A stretch of DNA of 64,000 bases from Flavobacterium sp. IB48 (GCF_016405855.1 NZ_JAEFCA010000001.1:1360372-1424371); one strand, 5' to 3'; counted from the stretch's first letter, positions 7,261 to 15,247 are shown. The notes: generated by a model not told the origin, from the letters alone. Program-made: numbers and translations.

Positions 7261-7992
7261 ATGAAAAGAACACTAGTTTTTGGAGATATTCATGGAGGAT
7301 TAAAAGCTCTTGTTCAGTTATTGGACCGAGTTACAGTAACTGAAAATGATCGATTAATTTTCTTAGGAGATTATGTCGACGGTTGGAGCGAATCTGCACA
7401 GGTAATTGATTTCCTTATCGGTTTATCTCAAAAACACGAATGTATTTTTGTAAAAGGAAATCACGATGCATGGTGTCAAGATTGGTTGATGAATGATGTC
7501 ATAAATGATATCTGGTTTCTTCATGGAGGAAAATCGACTATAGAAAGTTATCAGAATGTTGATTTTTCGGAAAAACAGAAACATCTCGAGTTTTTTAATC
7601 AAATGAAAGATTATTTCGTAGATGAAAACAACAATCTTTTTATTCACGCTGGATTTTCATCGATGCACGGACCAGAAAAAGAGCATTACCAAACCAATTT
7701 TTCGTGGGATAGAACGTTATGGGAAATGGCACTGACAATGGATAAACGAATTAAAAAAGATTCACTTTCATATCCAAAACGATTACTGCTTTTTAATGAA
7801 ATCTATATTGGCCATACGCCAACGCTTCATTACGATGTAGAAATTCCAATGCAAGGTTGCAATGTTTGGAATATTGACACAGGAGCAGGTTTTTATGGAA
7901 AATTAACCTGTATTGAGGTTGAAACAAAAGAATTCTGGCAGAGCGATGTAGTGCAGACATTTTATCCAGATGAAAAAGGAAGAAATAAATGA
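7261..7992 (+). CDS. Calcineurin-like metallophosphoesterase (PPP family-like)
   Basis: A 243-residue metallophosphatase with the full metal-site series: GDIHG (8-12), GDYVDGW (36-42), GNHD (66-69), then HAGF and GHT further on. It resembles single-domain bacterial Ser/Thr-type or dinucleotide phosphatases. In this operon plausible substrates are a 2',3'-cyclic phosphate RNA end or a phosphorylated ADP-ribose, but that is inference. Its TGA overlaps the next start (ATGA), pointing to translational coupling with the glycohydrolase. Confidence 0.88.
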   Translation: MKRTLVFGDIHGGLKALVQLLDRVTVTENDRLIFLGDYVDGWSESAQVIDFLIGLSQKHECIFVKGNHDAWCQDWLMNDVINDIWFLHGGKSTIESYQNVDFSEKQKHLEFFNQMKDYFVDENNNLFIHAGFSSMHGPEKEHYQTNFSWDRTLWEMALTMDKRIKKDSLSYPKRLLLFNEIYIGHTPTLHYDVEIPMQGCNVWNIDTGAGFYGKLTCIEVETKEFWQSDVVQTFYPDEKGRNK

Positions 7993-8957
7993 TGGAAAAT
8001 AAAATAGAATCAGCTTTGTTTGGTGTTGCAGTTGGCGATGCGTTAGGTGTTCCTTATGAATTTCTTTCGAGAAACGAGATAAAAAAATCCCCTGCGGTTG
8101 ATATGATTGGGTATGGAACACACAACCAACCTGCAGGAACTTGGTCAGACGACAGTTCATTGACATTTTGCCTTGCAGAAACATTAGCAGAAAAATATGA
8201 TCTGCAGAAACTGGCCAATCGTTTTGTAAACTGGAAAGAACATAGTTATTGGACACCGCATGGCGTAGTGTTCGATATCGGGATTGCAACATCCATTGCC
8301 ATTCATGAATTGCATTGTGGAAATGATCCTTTACTTGCGGGTGGCGATACGGAGGACAGTAATGGGAATGGTTCTTTAATGCGTATTCTGCCATTGCTTT
8401 TTTACATTAAAGATATGCCGATACACCAGCGATTTCAGCATGTAAAAGAAGTTTCGTCGCTTACACATCGTCATATTCGTTCTGTAATGGCTTGTTTTAT
8501 TTATCTGGAATATGCTTTGAAGTTATACAACGGAAAGAGTAAAACTGATGCTTTAAAAGAAATGCGGGAAATTGTGAAATCATTTTTTGAGAATAAAGAT
8601 ATGCCTCAATCAGAAATTGATTGTTTTCATAGAATCCTTTCTATTAAAGTTGGTGATTATGATGTTCAGTCTTTGGAATCTCTTTCTGAATCAGAAATAT
8701 TTTCTTCGGGTTATGTATTGAATACTTTAGAGGCATCTATATGGTGCATTCTTAAAACCGATAACTATAAGGATGTTGTATTGAAAGCCGTTAATCTTGG
8801 GAGTGATACTGATACCACGGCTGCTGTAGCAGGCGGATTGGCTGGAATTTATTACGGCATTGAAAATATATCGGAAAACTGGATTCAGAATTTAGCAAGG
8901 GCTAGTGATATAAAAGATTTAGCGAATAGATTGTCGAAGAAATTATCACAGTCATGA
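7989..8957 (+). CDS. ADP-ribosylglycohydrolase (DraG family)
   Basis: A 322-residue ADP-ribosylglycohydrolase. It has GDALG near the N-terminus (16-20), the first metal cluster TWSDDSSLT (51-59), a GNGSLMR segment, and the second metal cluster GSDTDTTAAVAGG near residue 275. These are the two Asp-rich sites of the binuclear DraG/ARH fold. The family cleaves ADP-ribose from proteins, nucleic acids or small molecules. It is coupled by 4-base overlaps to both neighbours, so release of free ADP-ribose is built into the operon. Confidence 0.93.
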   Translation: MMENKIESALFGVAVGDALGVPYEFLSRNEIKKSPAVDMIGYGTHNQPAGTWSDDSSLTFCLAETLAEKYDLQKLANRFVNWKEHSYWTPHGVVFDIGIATSIAIHELHCGNDPLLAGGDTEDSNGNGSLMRILPLLFYIKDMPIHQRFQHVKEVSSLTHRHIRSVMACFIYLEYALKLYNGKSKTDALKEMREIVKSFFENKDMPQSEIDCFHRILSIKVGDYDVQSLESLSESEIFSSGYVLNTLEASIWCILKTDNYKDVVLKAVNLGSDTDTTAAVAGGLAGIYYGIENISENWIQNLARASDIKDLANRLSKKLSQS

Positions 8958-9262
8958 CCGAAGAGAAAAATAGAGATACTGATTGGGATGCGGTATTAAA
9001 AATACTTGGAATAATTAAGTCTAAAATTACCGAGGAAACAGATTTATTATGGACAAATTATAATTCGGCAGAAGAATTAATTGCCGAAATAAATATAATT
9101 GATAATTTGCTGCAGGATAGAAACATAAAAGGGGTACAGGTTTTAGGATACTTATTTGCTCCAACCGGGACTTTACAGGAAATTGCAATGCAGAATGACT
9201 GGATTCAGGAATATTTGAATTTGTCTTCAAAATTTGATACTTTGTACGAAAATTTAAAATAA
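8954..9262 (+). CDS. Small hypothetical protein between the glycohydrolase and nadV
   Basis: A 102-residue acidic protein I do not recognise. It has no signal peptide or membrane helix. The first half looks helical (WDAVLKILGIIKSKI), the second contains VQVLGYLFAPTGTLQEIAMQNDW. It overlaps the upstream gene by ATGA and ends 13 bases before nadV, so it is translated within the operon. Possibly an adaptor or small regulator; nothing in the sequence proves it. Confidence 0.75.
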   Translation: MTEEKNRDTDWDAVLKILGIIKSKITEETDLLWTNYNSAEELIAEINIIDNLLQDRNIKGVQVLGYLFAPTGTLQEIAMQNDWIQEYLNLSSKFDTLYENLK

Positions 9263-9275
9263 TACTATAAAATAT

Positions 9276-10745
9276 ATGAACCCACTATTATTAACTGACG
9301 GTTACAAAGTTGACCACAGAAGACAATACCCAGACGGAACTACAATTGTATATTCTAACTGGACACCAAGAAAATCAAGAATTGAAACCGTTGATGAAGT
9401 AATCTTTTTCGGATTGCAATATTTCATTAAAAAATATATTATTCATGATTTCGAAGAAGAATTCTTCAAAAAACCAAAAGAAGAAGTAATCAAAAAATAT
9501 TCTCGCAGAATCAATAATTATTTGGGAGAAAATTTAGTTGGAACTAAACATATCGAAGATTTACACGATTTAGGATATATTCCGATGGTTTTTAAAGCTT
9601 TGCCAGAAGGCGCGAGTGTTCCGTTAAGAGTGCCAATGTTTACGATGTACAATACAATTCCGGAATTTTTCTGGCTGACAAATTATTTCGAAACTTTACT
9701 TTCAGCAGTAGTTTGGTTGCCTTGTAATTCAGCTACAATTGCAAAAGAATATAGAAAAGTATTAGACAAATATGCAGCAGAAACTTCTTCTGTTCCAGAA
9801 TTTGTAGACTGGCAGGCGCACGATTTCTCAATGAGAGGAATGGGCGGAATCGAAGCAGCTTTAACTTCTGCAGCTGGGCACTTGTTAAGTTTTACAGGAT
9901 CTGACACAATTCCTGCAATTGATTTCTTAGAAGAATATTACAATGCAAACTCAGATCAAGAACTTGTAGCAGGTTCAGTAGCAGCAACAGAACATTCTGT
10001 TATGTGTATGGGAACAACAGAAGGCGAATATGAAACTTTCAAAAGATTAATTACTGAAGTTTACCCAAAAGGAATTGTTTCTATCGTTTCTGACACTTGG
10101 GATTTATGGAAAGTTCTAACGGATTATCTTCCAAGATTGAAAGAAGAAATTGTTTCAAGAGAAGGCAAAGTTGTAATTCGTCCTGACAGTGGTGATCCAG
10201 TAGCTATTATCTGCGGAAATCCAAACGGAAAAACAGAACAAGAGAAAAAAGGTGTTATAGAATTGCTTTGGGATGTTTTCGGCGGGACTACAAATGCGAA
10301 AGGTTTCAAAGAATTGGTTCCGCAAATTGGAGCGATTTACGGAGACAGTATTACAGTAGCCAGAGCAACTCAAATCTGTGAAAGATTAAAAGAAAAAGGA
10401 TTTGCTTCTACAAATGTTGTTTTAGGAATTGGATCTTTTACTTATCAATACAATACCAGAGATACTTTCGGATTTGCGATGAAAGCAACTTACGGAGAAG
10501 TAAACGGAGAAGGAAGAGCGATTTTCAAAGATCCAATTACAGACGACGGAACTAAAAAATCGGCTAAAGGATTAATGAAAATCGATTTAATCGATGGGAA
10601 GTATCATTTGACTGATAATGTTTCTTGGGAAGAAGAAAAACAAGGCGAATTGAAAGAGGTTTTTAGAGATGGAAAACTTTTGGTTGATCAATCGCTGAGT
10701 GAAATCAGAACGAGAGTAAAAAGTGAAGTGAGTGTTGAAGCTTAA
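9276..10745 (+). CDS. nadV: Nicotinamide phosphoribosyltransferase
   Basis: A 489-residue NAMPT/NadV. It transfers phosphoribosyl from PRPP to nicotinamide, giving NMN. Family landmarks: TDGYKVDHRRQYP at the N-terminus, HDFSMRGMGG with the nicotinamide-contacting Asp, AATEHSVM with the catalytic His, RPDSGDP (the Arg that stacks on substrate), and GSFTYQYNTRDTFGFAMKAT. Length is normal. It is the last gene of the run and recaptures the nicotinamide released by KptA; NadD, encoded just beyond, can finish NAD. If the prs-like gene acts on ADP-ribose, this protein could instead be the Namat-type partner. Confidence 0.94.
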   Translation: MNPLLLTDGYKVDHRRQYPDGTTIVYSNWTPRKSRIETVDEVIFFGLQYFIKKYIIHDFEEEFFKKPKEEVIKKYSRRINNYLGENLVGTKHIEDLHDLGYIPMVFKALPEGASVPLRVPMFTMYNTIPEFFWLTNYFETLLSAVVWLPCNSATIAKEYRKVLDKYAAETSSVPEFVDWQAHDFSMRGMGGIEAALTSAAGHLLSFTGSDTIPAIDFLEEYYNANSDQELVAGSVAATEHSVMCMGTTEGEYETFKRLITEVYPKGIVSIVSDTWDLWKVLTDYLPRLKEEIVSREGKVVIRPDSGDPVAIICGNPNGKTEQEKKGVIELLWDVFGGTTNAKGFKELVPQIGAIYGDSITVARATQICERLKEKGFASTNVVLGIGSFTYQYNTRDTFGFAMKATYGEVNGEGRAIFKDPITDDGTKKSAKGLMKIDLIDGKYHLTDNVSWEEEKQGELKEVFRDGKLLVDQSLSEIRTRVKSEVSVEA

Positions 10746-10755
10746 TTATAAAATG

Positions 10756-10787
10756 AAAGCCTGAATTTTGAATTCAGGCTTTTTTTG
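10756..10787 (+). terminator. Intrinsic terminator of the NAD operon
   Basis: An 11-bp stem (AAGCCTGAATT pairing with AATTCAGGCTT) is followed by a run of seven T. It begins 11 bases after the nadV stop codon. Confidence 0.92.
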
Positions 10788-10811
10788 TGATTTGAATTTT
10801 TTACGTTCTGT

Positions 10812-10915
10812 TTGTCATTTCGACGAAGGAGAAATCTTAGCAAGTAGCTCCATACAGTAAATCGCCAATCTTTGTAGAGTTTCTGACGAAGATTTCTCCT
10901 TCGTCGAAATGACAA
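10812..10915. repeat. Long dispersed inverted repeat (27-bp perfect arms)
   Basis: Arms at 10812-10838 and 10889-10915 are perfectly complementary over 27 bases (inner motif TTTCGACGAAGGAGAAATC) around a 50-base loop. It fills the gap between convergent nadV and nadD. Elements with this motif are, to my knowledge, scattered widely in Flavobacteriaceae; it has no coding capacity. Confidence 0.85.
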
Positions 10916-10927
10916 GATTGTGTTTAT

Positions 10928-11509
10928 TTACTTCTTATAAAAATTATTATGATCAATATATTCCCAAACCTTTGATGGCAATAAAGGCTGAATATTTTTA
11001 CCTTCTTTAATGCTGTTTCTAATAAAAGTCGAAGAGATTTCTACAATTGGCGCATCTATAACATGAATTTTTGAATGCGATTTTAACTCTACATTTTCAG
11101 GTTCATCAGAAATTCTCGGATACACATAAATATTATGGTTTTCTAGAATTACTTCATAGTTTCTCCATTTGTGAAGCGTTTTCAGATTGTCTTCGCCCAT
11201 AATTAAAGAAAACTCATGATTTGGATATTTCTCTTGTAAATGTGCGAGTGTAATAACGGTATAACTCGGCTGAGGTAATTTAAATTCGATATCAGACGGT
11301 TTTATTTTCGGATAATCTTCTGTTGCCAGAAAAACCATTTGCAGGCGCTGTTGGTCGTCCAATAAAGTGGCTTTCTTTTTTAACGGATTATGAGGCGTGA
11401 CCACCATCCAAATTTGATCTAAATCTGCAAACTCAGCCATATGATTGGCAATGATTAAATGACCGACATGAATGGGATTATATGTTCCGAAATATAGACC
11501 TATTTTCAT
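10928..11509 (-). CDS. nadD: Nicotinate (nicotinamide) mononucleotide adenylyltransferase
   Basis: A 193-residue NadD. It adenylates NaMN or NMN to the dinucleotide. The nucleotidyltransferase motif GTYNPIHVGH lies at residues 8-17 and the second motif ISSTFIR near residue 160. Length is normal. It is convergent with nadV, so it is not under the same promoter, but placement beside the salvage operon completes the nicotinamide-to-NAD route. The inverted repeat 10812-10915 separates the two 3' ends. Confidence 0.93.
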   Translation of the reverse strand: MKIGLYFGTYNPIHVGHLIIANHMAEFADLDQIWMVVTPHNPLKKKATLLDDQQRLQMVFLATEDYPKIKPSDIEFKLPQPSYTVITLAHLQEKYPNHEFSLIMGEDNLKTLHKWRNYEVILENHNIYVYPRISDEPENVELKSHSKIHVIDAPIVEISSTFIRNSIKEGKNIQPLLPSKVWEYIDHNNFYKK

Positions 11510-11542
11510 TTTGTATAGTTTCGCAGAGAGTTGCTAAGATAG

Positions 11543-11587
11543 CACAAAGATTCGCAAAGTTTTATTTCAACTTGGCGAATCTTTGTG
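11543..11587. repeat. CGCAAAG-type dispersed hairpin
   Basis: 19-base arms at 11543-11561 and 11569-11587 (CACAAAGATTCGC and GCGAATCTTTGTG) pair with one mismatch. The T-run follows on the + strand, where no gene needs it, so it is a repeat element, not the gmk terminator. A related element is at 27263-27349. Confidence 0.7.
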
Positions 11588-11619
11588 TTTTTTCTTTGTG
11601 TATCTCTGTGGAATAAAAA

Positions 11620-12192
11620 TTATTTACTAATGAAATCTTTCACTAATTGATGCGCTTCTTCAAGAGCAACAGGCAAATCATAGTTTTTAATAATCGCATC
11701 AAACTGTGGTGCTGTTGCCAATTCTACAGAAGCTTTTGCGATACGCATATTGATTTTGTCTTCACTTTCTGTAGAACGTTGTTTTAATCGACGTTTTAAT
11801 TCGTCAACACTTGGTGGTTTTACGAAAACCGCTAAAGTTTCTTCTGGAAATTTATGTTTAATACGAAGACCGCCAACCACGTCAATATCAAAAATGACAT
11901 TTTTTCCTAAAGCCCAGATTCTTTCAATCTCCGATTTTAAAGTTCCGTAGAAGTTATCACGATACACTTCTTCCCATTCCAAGAAATCCTCCGCTTTAAT
12001 GTGCTTTTTGAATTCTTCCAACGAAATGAAATAATAATCTTTTCCGTGTACTTCTTCGCCACGTGGCGCACGTGATGCTGCCGAAATCGAGAATTCAAGA
12101 TTTAAATCTTCTTGACCTAATAAATGTTTTACGATAGTTGTCTTTCCTGAACCTGAGGGTGCCGAAAAAACAATTAATTTTCCTTTGTTCAT
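11620..12192 (-). CDS. gmk: Guanylate kinase
   Basis: A 190-residue guanylate kinase that phosphorylates GMP to GDP. The P-loop PSGSGKT is at residues 12-18, followed by the GMP-binding SRAPRGEEVHGKDYYF and the FDIDVVGG segment. Length is typical. It is downstream of the yicC gene on the same strand, separated by 72 bases; yicC-gmk is a common bacterial pairing. Confidence 0.96.
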   Translation of the reverse strand: MNKGKLIVFSAPSGSGKTTIVKHLLGQEDLNLEFSISAASRAPRGEEVHGKDYYFISLEEFKKHIKAEDFLEWEEVYRDNFYGTLKSEIERIWALGKNVIFDIDVVGGLRIKHKFPEETLAVFVKPPSVDELKRRLKQRSTESEDKINMRIAKASVELATAPQFDAIIKNYDLPVALEEAHQLVKDFISK

Positions 12193-12264
12193 TGTGTATG
12201 CTTTAGGCTTTAAGCAGTGTACTCAAAGCTTTATTGTGTGTTGGATTTTGTGTCGCTTAAAGCT

Positions 12265-13125
12265 TTATAATACGTTTAAAACCTGCTCTTTAATCTTCTC
12301 CAATTCATCCTTCATCATCACAACCAATTTTTGCATTTGAGCATGATTCGATTTAGAACCCATTGTGTTGATTTCACGTCCCATTTCCTGAGTAATGAAA
12401 CCAAGTTTTCTTCCGTTTGCTTCAGAACCATTAAGAGTTTCTATAAAGTAGTCTAAATGGTTTCCTAAACGAACTTTTTCTTCGGTAATATCTAATTTCT
12501 CTAAATAATAGATTAATTCCTGTTCAAAACGGTTTTCGTCAACATTAACCTGTAATTCTGAAATTGCAGTCTGCAAACGATCTTTAATTGCTTGTACGCG
12601 TTCTGGATCAAGTGCCAGTGTATCGTTCATAAGCTGACGGATATTTCCAATTCGTAAATTGAATTCCTTTTCAAGAGATTCGCCTTCGTCTTTACGGAAA
12701 TTTAAAATATTTTGAAGTGCTTCGTCTATAATAACCTGAATTTGATCCCAATCATCTTCATCAATTTCTTCACGTTCTGTTTTTAATGTATCTGGCATAC
12801 GAACAGCCATTTTCATCAATTCAGTTTCATCTGCGTCAGGATTTACTTCTTTTAACTGGGCTATATAATATTTTACAACAGAGACATTTACTTTAGTAGA
12901 AGTTTGTTCTGCGGTACTTTCTACATAGATCGCAAAATCAATTTTTCCTCTTTCTAGTTTTGTTGAAATAAGAGTTCTTAAACCAAGTTCCATTTCGCGG
13001 TAAACTGATGGCATTCTTACATTCAAATCTAAACCTTTCGAGTTTAGAGATTTTACTTCAACGGTAATTTTTTTTGTAGGCAATTGCAAAGAAGCTTTGC
13101 CAAACCCTGTCATAGATTGTATCAT
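12265..13125 (-). CDS. yicC: YicC family endoribonuclease
   Basis: A 286-residue YicC-type protein. It has the N-terminal signature MIQSMTGFGKA and the C-terminal conserved block LGFITQEMGREINTMGSKSNHAQMQ, split here only for length. E. coli YicC is an RNase. The gene lies directly upstream of gmk, the usual arrangement. Nothing unusual is visible. Confidence 0.93.
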   Translation of the reverse strand: MIQSMTGFGKASLQLPTKKITVEVKSLNSKGLDLNVRMPSVYREMELGLRTLISTKLERGKIDFAIYVESTAEQTSTKVNVSVVKYYIAQLKEVNPDADETELMKMAVRMPDTLKTEREEIDEDDWDQIQVIIDEALQNILNFRKDEGESLEKEFNLRIGNIRQLMNDTLALDPERVQAIKDRLQTAISELQVNVDENRFEQELIYYLEKLDITEEKVRLGNHLDYFIETLNGSEANGRKLGFITQEMGREINTMGSKSNHAQMQKLVVMMKDELEKIKEQVLNVL

Positions 13126-13220
13126 ATAATTGAGTATAAAGGCGCAAAGATAATTAAAAGTTTAATGTCTTGCGTTGTAAATTGTGAATCAGTTTTATAG
13201 ATCAAAATTTACGGTTATTC

Positions 13221-13568
13221 TTACGATAATGCTTTTATAACTTCGGCTACATTTTTTTGGCTGTTGCCGATGTAGATTTTTCCGTCAATAATAAAAACCG
13301 GACGGCTTAAGAAAGTATAATGTTCTAGGATATATTTTTTAAAATCGGCCTCTGTCAATGATTGGTCTTTTAATCCCATTGATTTGTACAATTGAGCTTT
13401 TTTGCTAAATAATGCTTCGTAACTTCCAGAAAGTTTATGCATTTCATCCAATTGTTCTTCTGTAATTGGATCTTGTCTGATGTCTTGAAAAACAAGATTG
13501 TTTTCTGGAAGACTTTTAATGATTTTGCGACAAGTATCGCATGAAGCTAAATAATATATTTTGTTCAT
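13221..13568 (-). CDS. ArsC/Spx family protein
   Basis: A 115-residue thioredoxin-fold protein of the ArsC/Spx type. It has a CxxC at residues 10-13 (ASCDTC) close to the N-terminus and the family's C-terminal RPVFIIDGKIYIG segment. No ars genes are nearby, so arsenate reduction is only one possibility; many Bacteroidota copies are general redox proteins. It has its own short leader. Confidence 0.85.
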   Translation of the reverse strand: MNKIYYLASCDTCRKIIKSLPENNLVFQDIRQDPITEEQLDEMHKLSGSYEALFSKKAQLYKSMGLKDQSLTEADFKKYILEHYTFLSRPVFIIDGKIYIGNSQKNVAEVIKALS

Positions 13569-13647
13569 AATTTGATAAATTTGTGAGAATGCAAAGAAAA
13601 TCCATTTGGAACTTAAAAATGACTAATTTTAGAAAAAAAATAAAATT

Positions 13648-14103
13648 ATGAGTTCAGTTTTTGATGTGCAAAAAACAATTAGAGAAATTCTTTTGAAAAT
13701 CTTAGATAGTCATTCATTAGAACAATTAAACAAAATTCCAGATGGTTTTAGCAACAATATTATTTGGAATATAGGCCACTGTATTTCTTCGCAACAGGTT
13801 TTGGTCTATAAATTATCGGGTCTTCCAACAATGGTTTCTGAAGATTTCGTTAACAAATATAAAAAAGGGACCAAACCAGAAGGAGATGTTTCTCAAGCTG
13901 AGGTTGATGAAATTAGAACATTGCTTTCAACAACATTAGAAAAAACAAAAAATGATTTTGAAAGCGGTCTGTTTGTTAATTATCATGAATACACTACCAG
14001 CGTCGGATTCACACTTCTTCATATTCAAGGGGCTTTAGATTTTAATAATTTTCATGAAGGACTTCATACTGGAGTTATAATGTCGTTAAGAAAATTTGTT
14101 TAA
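13648..14103 (+). CDS. DinB family protein
   Basis: A 151-residue four-helix-bundle DinB-type protein. The three metal-binding histidines are visible: H44 in WNIGHCISS, and H136 and H140 in FHEGLH. Members include thiol-dependent transferases and damage-inducible proteins, but the reaction of this one is unknown. It stands alone on the + strand, ending in a bidirectional terminator shared with rlpA. Confidence 0.87.
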   Translation: MSSVFDVQKTIREILLKILDSHSLEQLNKIPDGFSNNIIWNIGHCISSQQVLVYKLSGLPTMVSEDFVNKYKKGTKPEGDVSQAEVDEIRTLLSTTLEKTKNDFESGLFVNYHEYTTSVGFTLLHIQGALDFNNFHEGLHTGVIMSLRKFV

Positions 14104-14105
14104 AT

Positions 14106-14139
14106 AAAAAAAATCCCGCTTTAAGCGGGATTTTTTTTT
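14106..14139. terminator. Bidirectional terminator
   Basis: A GC-rich hairpin (ATCCCGCTT pairing with AAGCGGGAT) is flanked by seven A on the left and nine T on the right. It can end both the dinB-like gene (+) and the rlpA gene (-). Confidence 0.95.
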
Positions 14140-14626
14140 ATTCGATTATGGTTTCAATAGTGACCTTCATTGCGCCGGCTCCTTTATTTTTTGATATATC
14201 CATAAAAGCTCTTTTAGATAAATCAATTTCGCGGGTTTTTACAAAAGGGCCGCGGTCAGTAATTTTTACAATGACAAATTTGCCATTAGCTTCATTTGTT
14301 ACTTTTACTCTTGTTCCAAAAGGAAGTTTTTTGTGAGCTGCAGTATAGCTGTTATTGTTGAATCGGCTTCCGTTAGCAGTTCTTTTTCCGTTAAAACGAT
14401 CAGCGTAGTAGGAAGCGTGAGCGTTTTTCTTGTATGGTCTAAGTTTTAAACCTTTGTCTGTAAAGACAGAATCCGGTAAAGGGATAATAGTCGGTTTTAC
14501 ATTTTTAACAGTATCTTGAATGATTTTAGGTTCTGTTGTAGGTTTGGTCTGGCTTATAACATACGTAAAGCCGCTAATTAAGGTTAAAGCGATTGTGGCG
14601 AATAAAATGTTTTTTTTATTTCTCAT
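14138..14626 (-). CDS. RlpA-like septal ring lytic transglycosylase family protein
   Basis: A 162-residue exported protein. A hydrophobic N-terminal signal/anchor (about residues 6-25) precedes a double-psi beta-barrel (about 70-160) with ASYYADRFNGKRTANGSRF, LPFGTRVKVTN and the catalytic-type ITDRGPF. RlpA proteins cleave or bind denuded peptidoglycan glycan strands. There is no C-terminal SPOR domain. It is a single gene with its own promoter region. Confidence 0.9.
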   Translation of the reverse strand: MRNKKNILFATIALTLISGFTYVISQTKPTTEPKIIQDTVKNVKPTIIPLPDSVFTDKGLKLRPYKKNAHASYYADRFNGKRTANGSRFNNNSYTAAHKKLPFGTRVKVTNEANGKFVIVKITDRGPFVKTREIDLSKRAFMDISKNKGAGAMKVTIETIIE

Positions 14627-14680
14627 GGGTTATTCTTTTTCAGACTTGGGGGGAGTTTGTACAAATAATGTGCCGAGATG

Positions 14681-14705
14681 AAAAAAGCCCTGTAGGAAGG
14701 GCTTT
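14681..14705 (-). terminator. Terminator of the small membrane protein gene
   Basis: An 8-bp stem AAAGCCCT/AGGGCTTT with a 6-base loop; A-rich sequence on its left supplies the U-tract on the - strand. It begins 14 bases after the stop codon. Confidence 0.85.
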
Positions 14706-14718
14706 AATTGGTGTTTTT

Positions 14719-15141
14719 TTAGAACCAAAGGTTCCAAGGGATTCTACTTAAAATAAGCAATAATCCTAATCCGTAAAAAATAGCAAAGGTTTTAAATTTA
14801 GCTTCACTATTGATTATTTTTTTATGTTTAGACCATCCAATAGTAATTAAGATGATAGCAATGATATTAATTAGAGGGTGCTCTAATGATGTTAGTCTTA
14901 ATTCTGCATTAGACATTTGCCCGAATGCTGCTTTTCCAAGTGGAGAAACAAAATATAAGATTAAGCCAATCAATAATTGAGTGTGTGTTCCAATTAAAGC
15001 AAATAAAGCGATTTTACGATCTTTAGCTGTAAACTCTTTTTTTGAAGTAAATCCAATGATTGCATTTACAACCGCAACTAGCAAAAGAAGCAATGCTAAG
15101 TATGCCCAACCAGAGTGGAATTTTTGTAGAAAATTATACAT
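14719..15141 (-). CDS. Four-helix integral membrane protein
   Basis: A 140-residue inner-membrane protein with four predicted helices (around residues 13-30, 45-65, 83-101 and 115-135) and little soluble sequence. It starts MYNFLQKFHSGWAY; I place the start at the ATG at 15141 rather than an upstream in-frame ATG at 15198, which lies inside the terminator of the preceding gene. Similar flavobacterial proteins are often labelled cytochrome b-like, but no clear haem-ligand pattern is evident. Function unknown. Confidence 0.82.
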   Translation of the reverse strand: MYNFLQKFHSGWAYLALLLLLVAVVNAIIGFTSKKEFTAKDRKIALFALIGTHTQLLIGLILYFVSPLGKAAFGQMSNAELRLTSLEHPLINIIAIILITIGWSKHKKIINSEAKFKTFAIFYGLGLLLILSRIPWNLWF

Positions 15142-15185
15142 AAACTTTGTTTTTTGTTGAAAACAAATATAACAAAAAAGGCTAT

Positions 15186-15224
15186 AAAAAAACGGCATTA
15201 AACTTAAAAGTCAATGCCGTTTTT
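15186..15224 (-). terminator. Terminator of the TonB receptor gene
   Basis: AAAAACGGCATT pairs with AATGCCGTTTTT. A seven-A run on the left gives the U-tract for - strand transcription. It lies 24 bases past the receptor's stop codon. Confidence 0.9.
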
Positions 15225-15247
15225 ATTATTTATTTAGATTCTAAATT

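Noticed and set aside
7903..8394. A 163-codon open frame on the - strand across the phosphatase and glycohydrolase genes
   Set aside because: Its product has no family motif and lies antisense to two genes with complete catalytic motifs and coupled starts; it is a by-product of their codon use.
2312..10745. Prophage origin of the NAD operon
   Set aside because: Phages do carry prs/nadV-type and PurA-like genes, but no phage structural genes, integrase or attachment repeats flank the run and base composition looks like the neighbours; kept only as an idea for phylogeny.
11543..11587. A terminator for gmk
   Set aside because: The T-run follows on the + strand, while gmk is transcribed from the - strand; the element matches a dispersed repeat instead.
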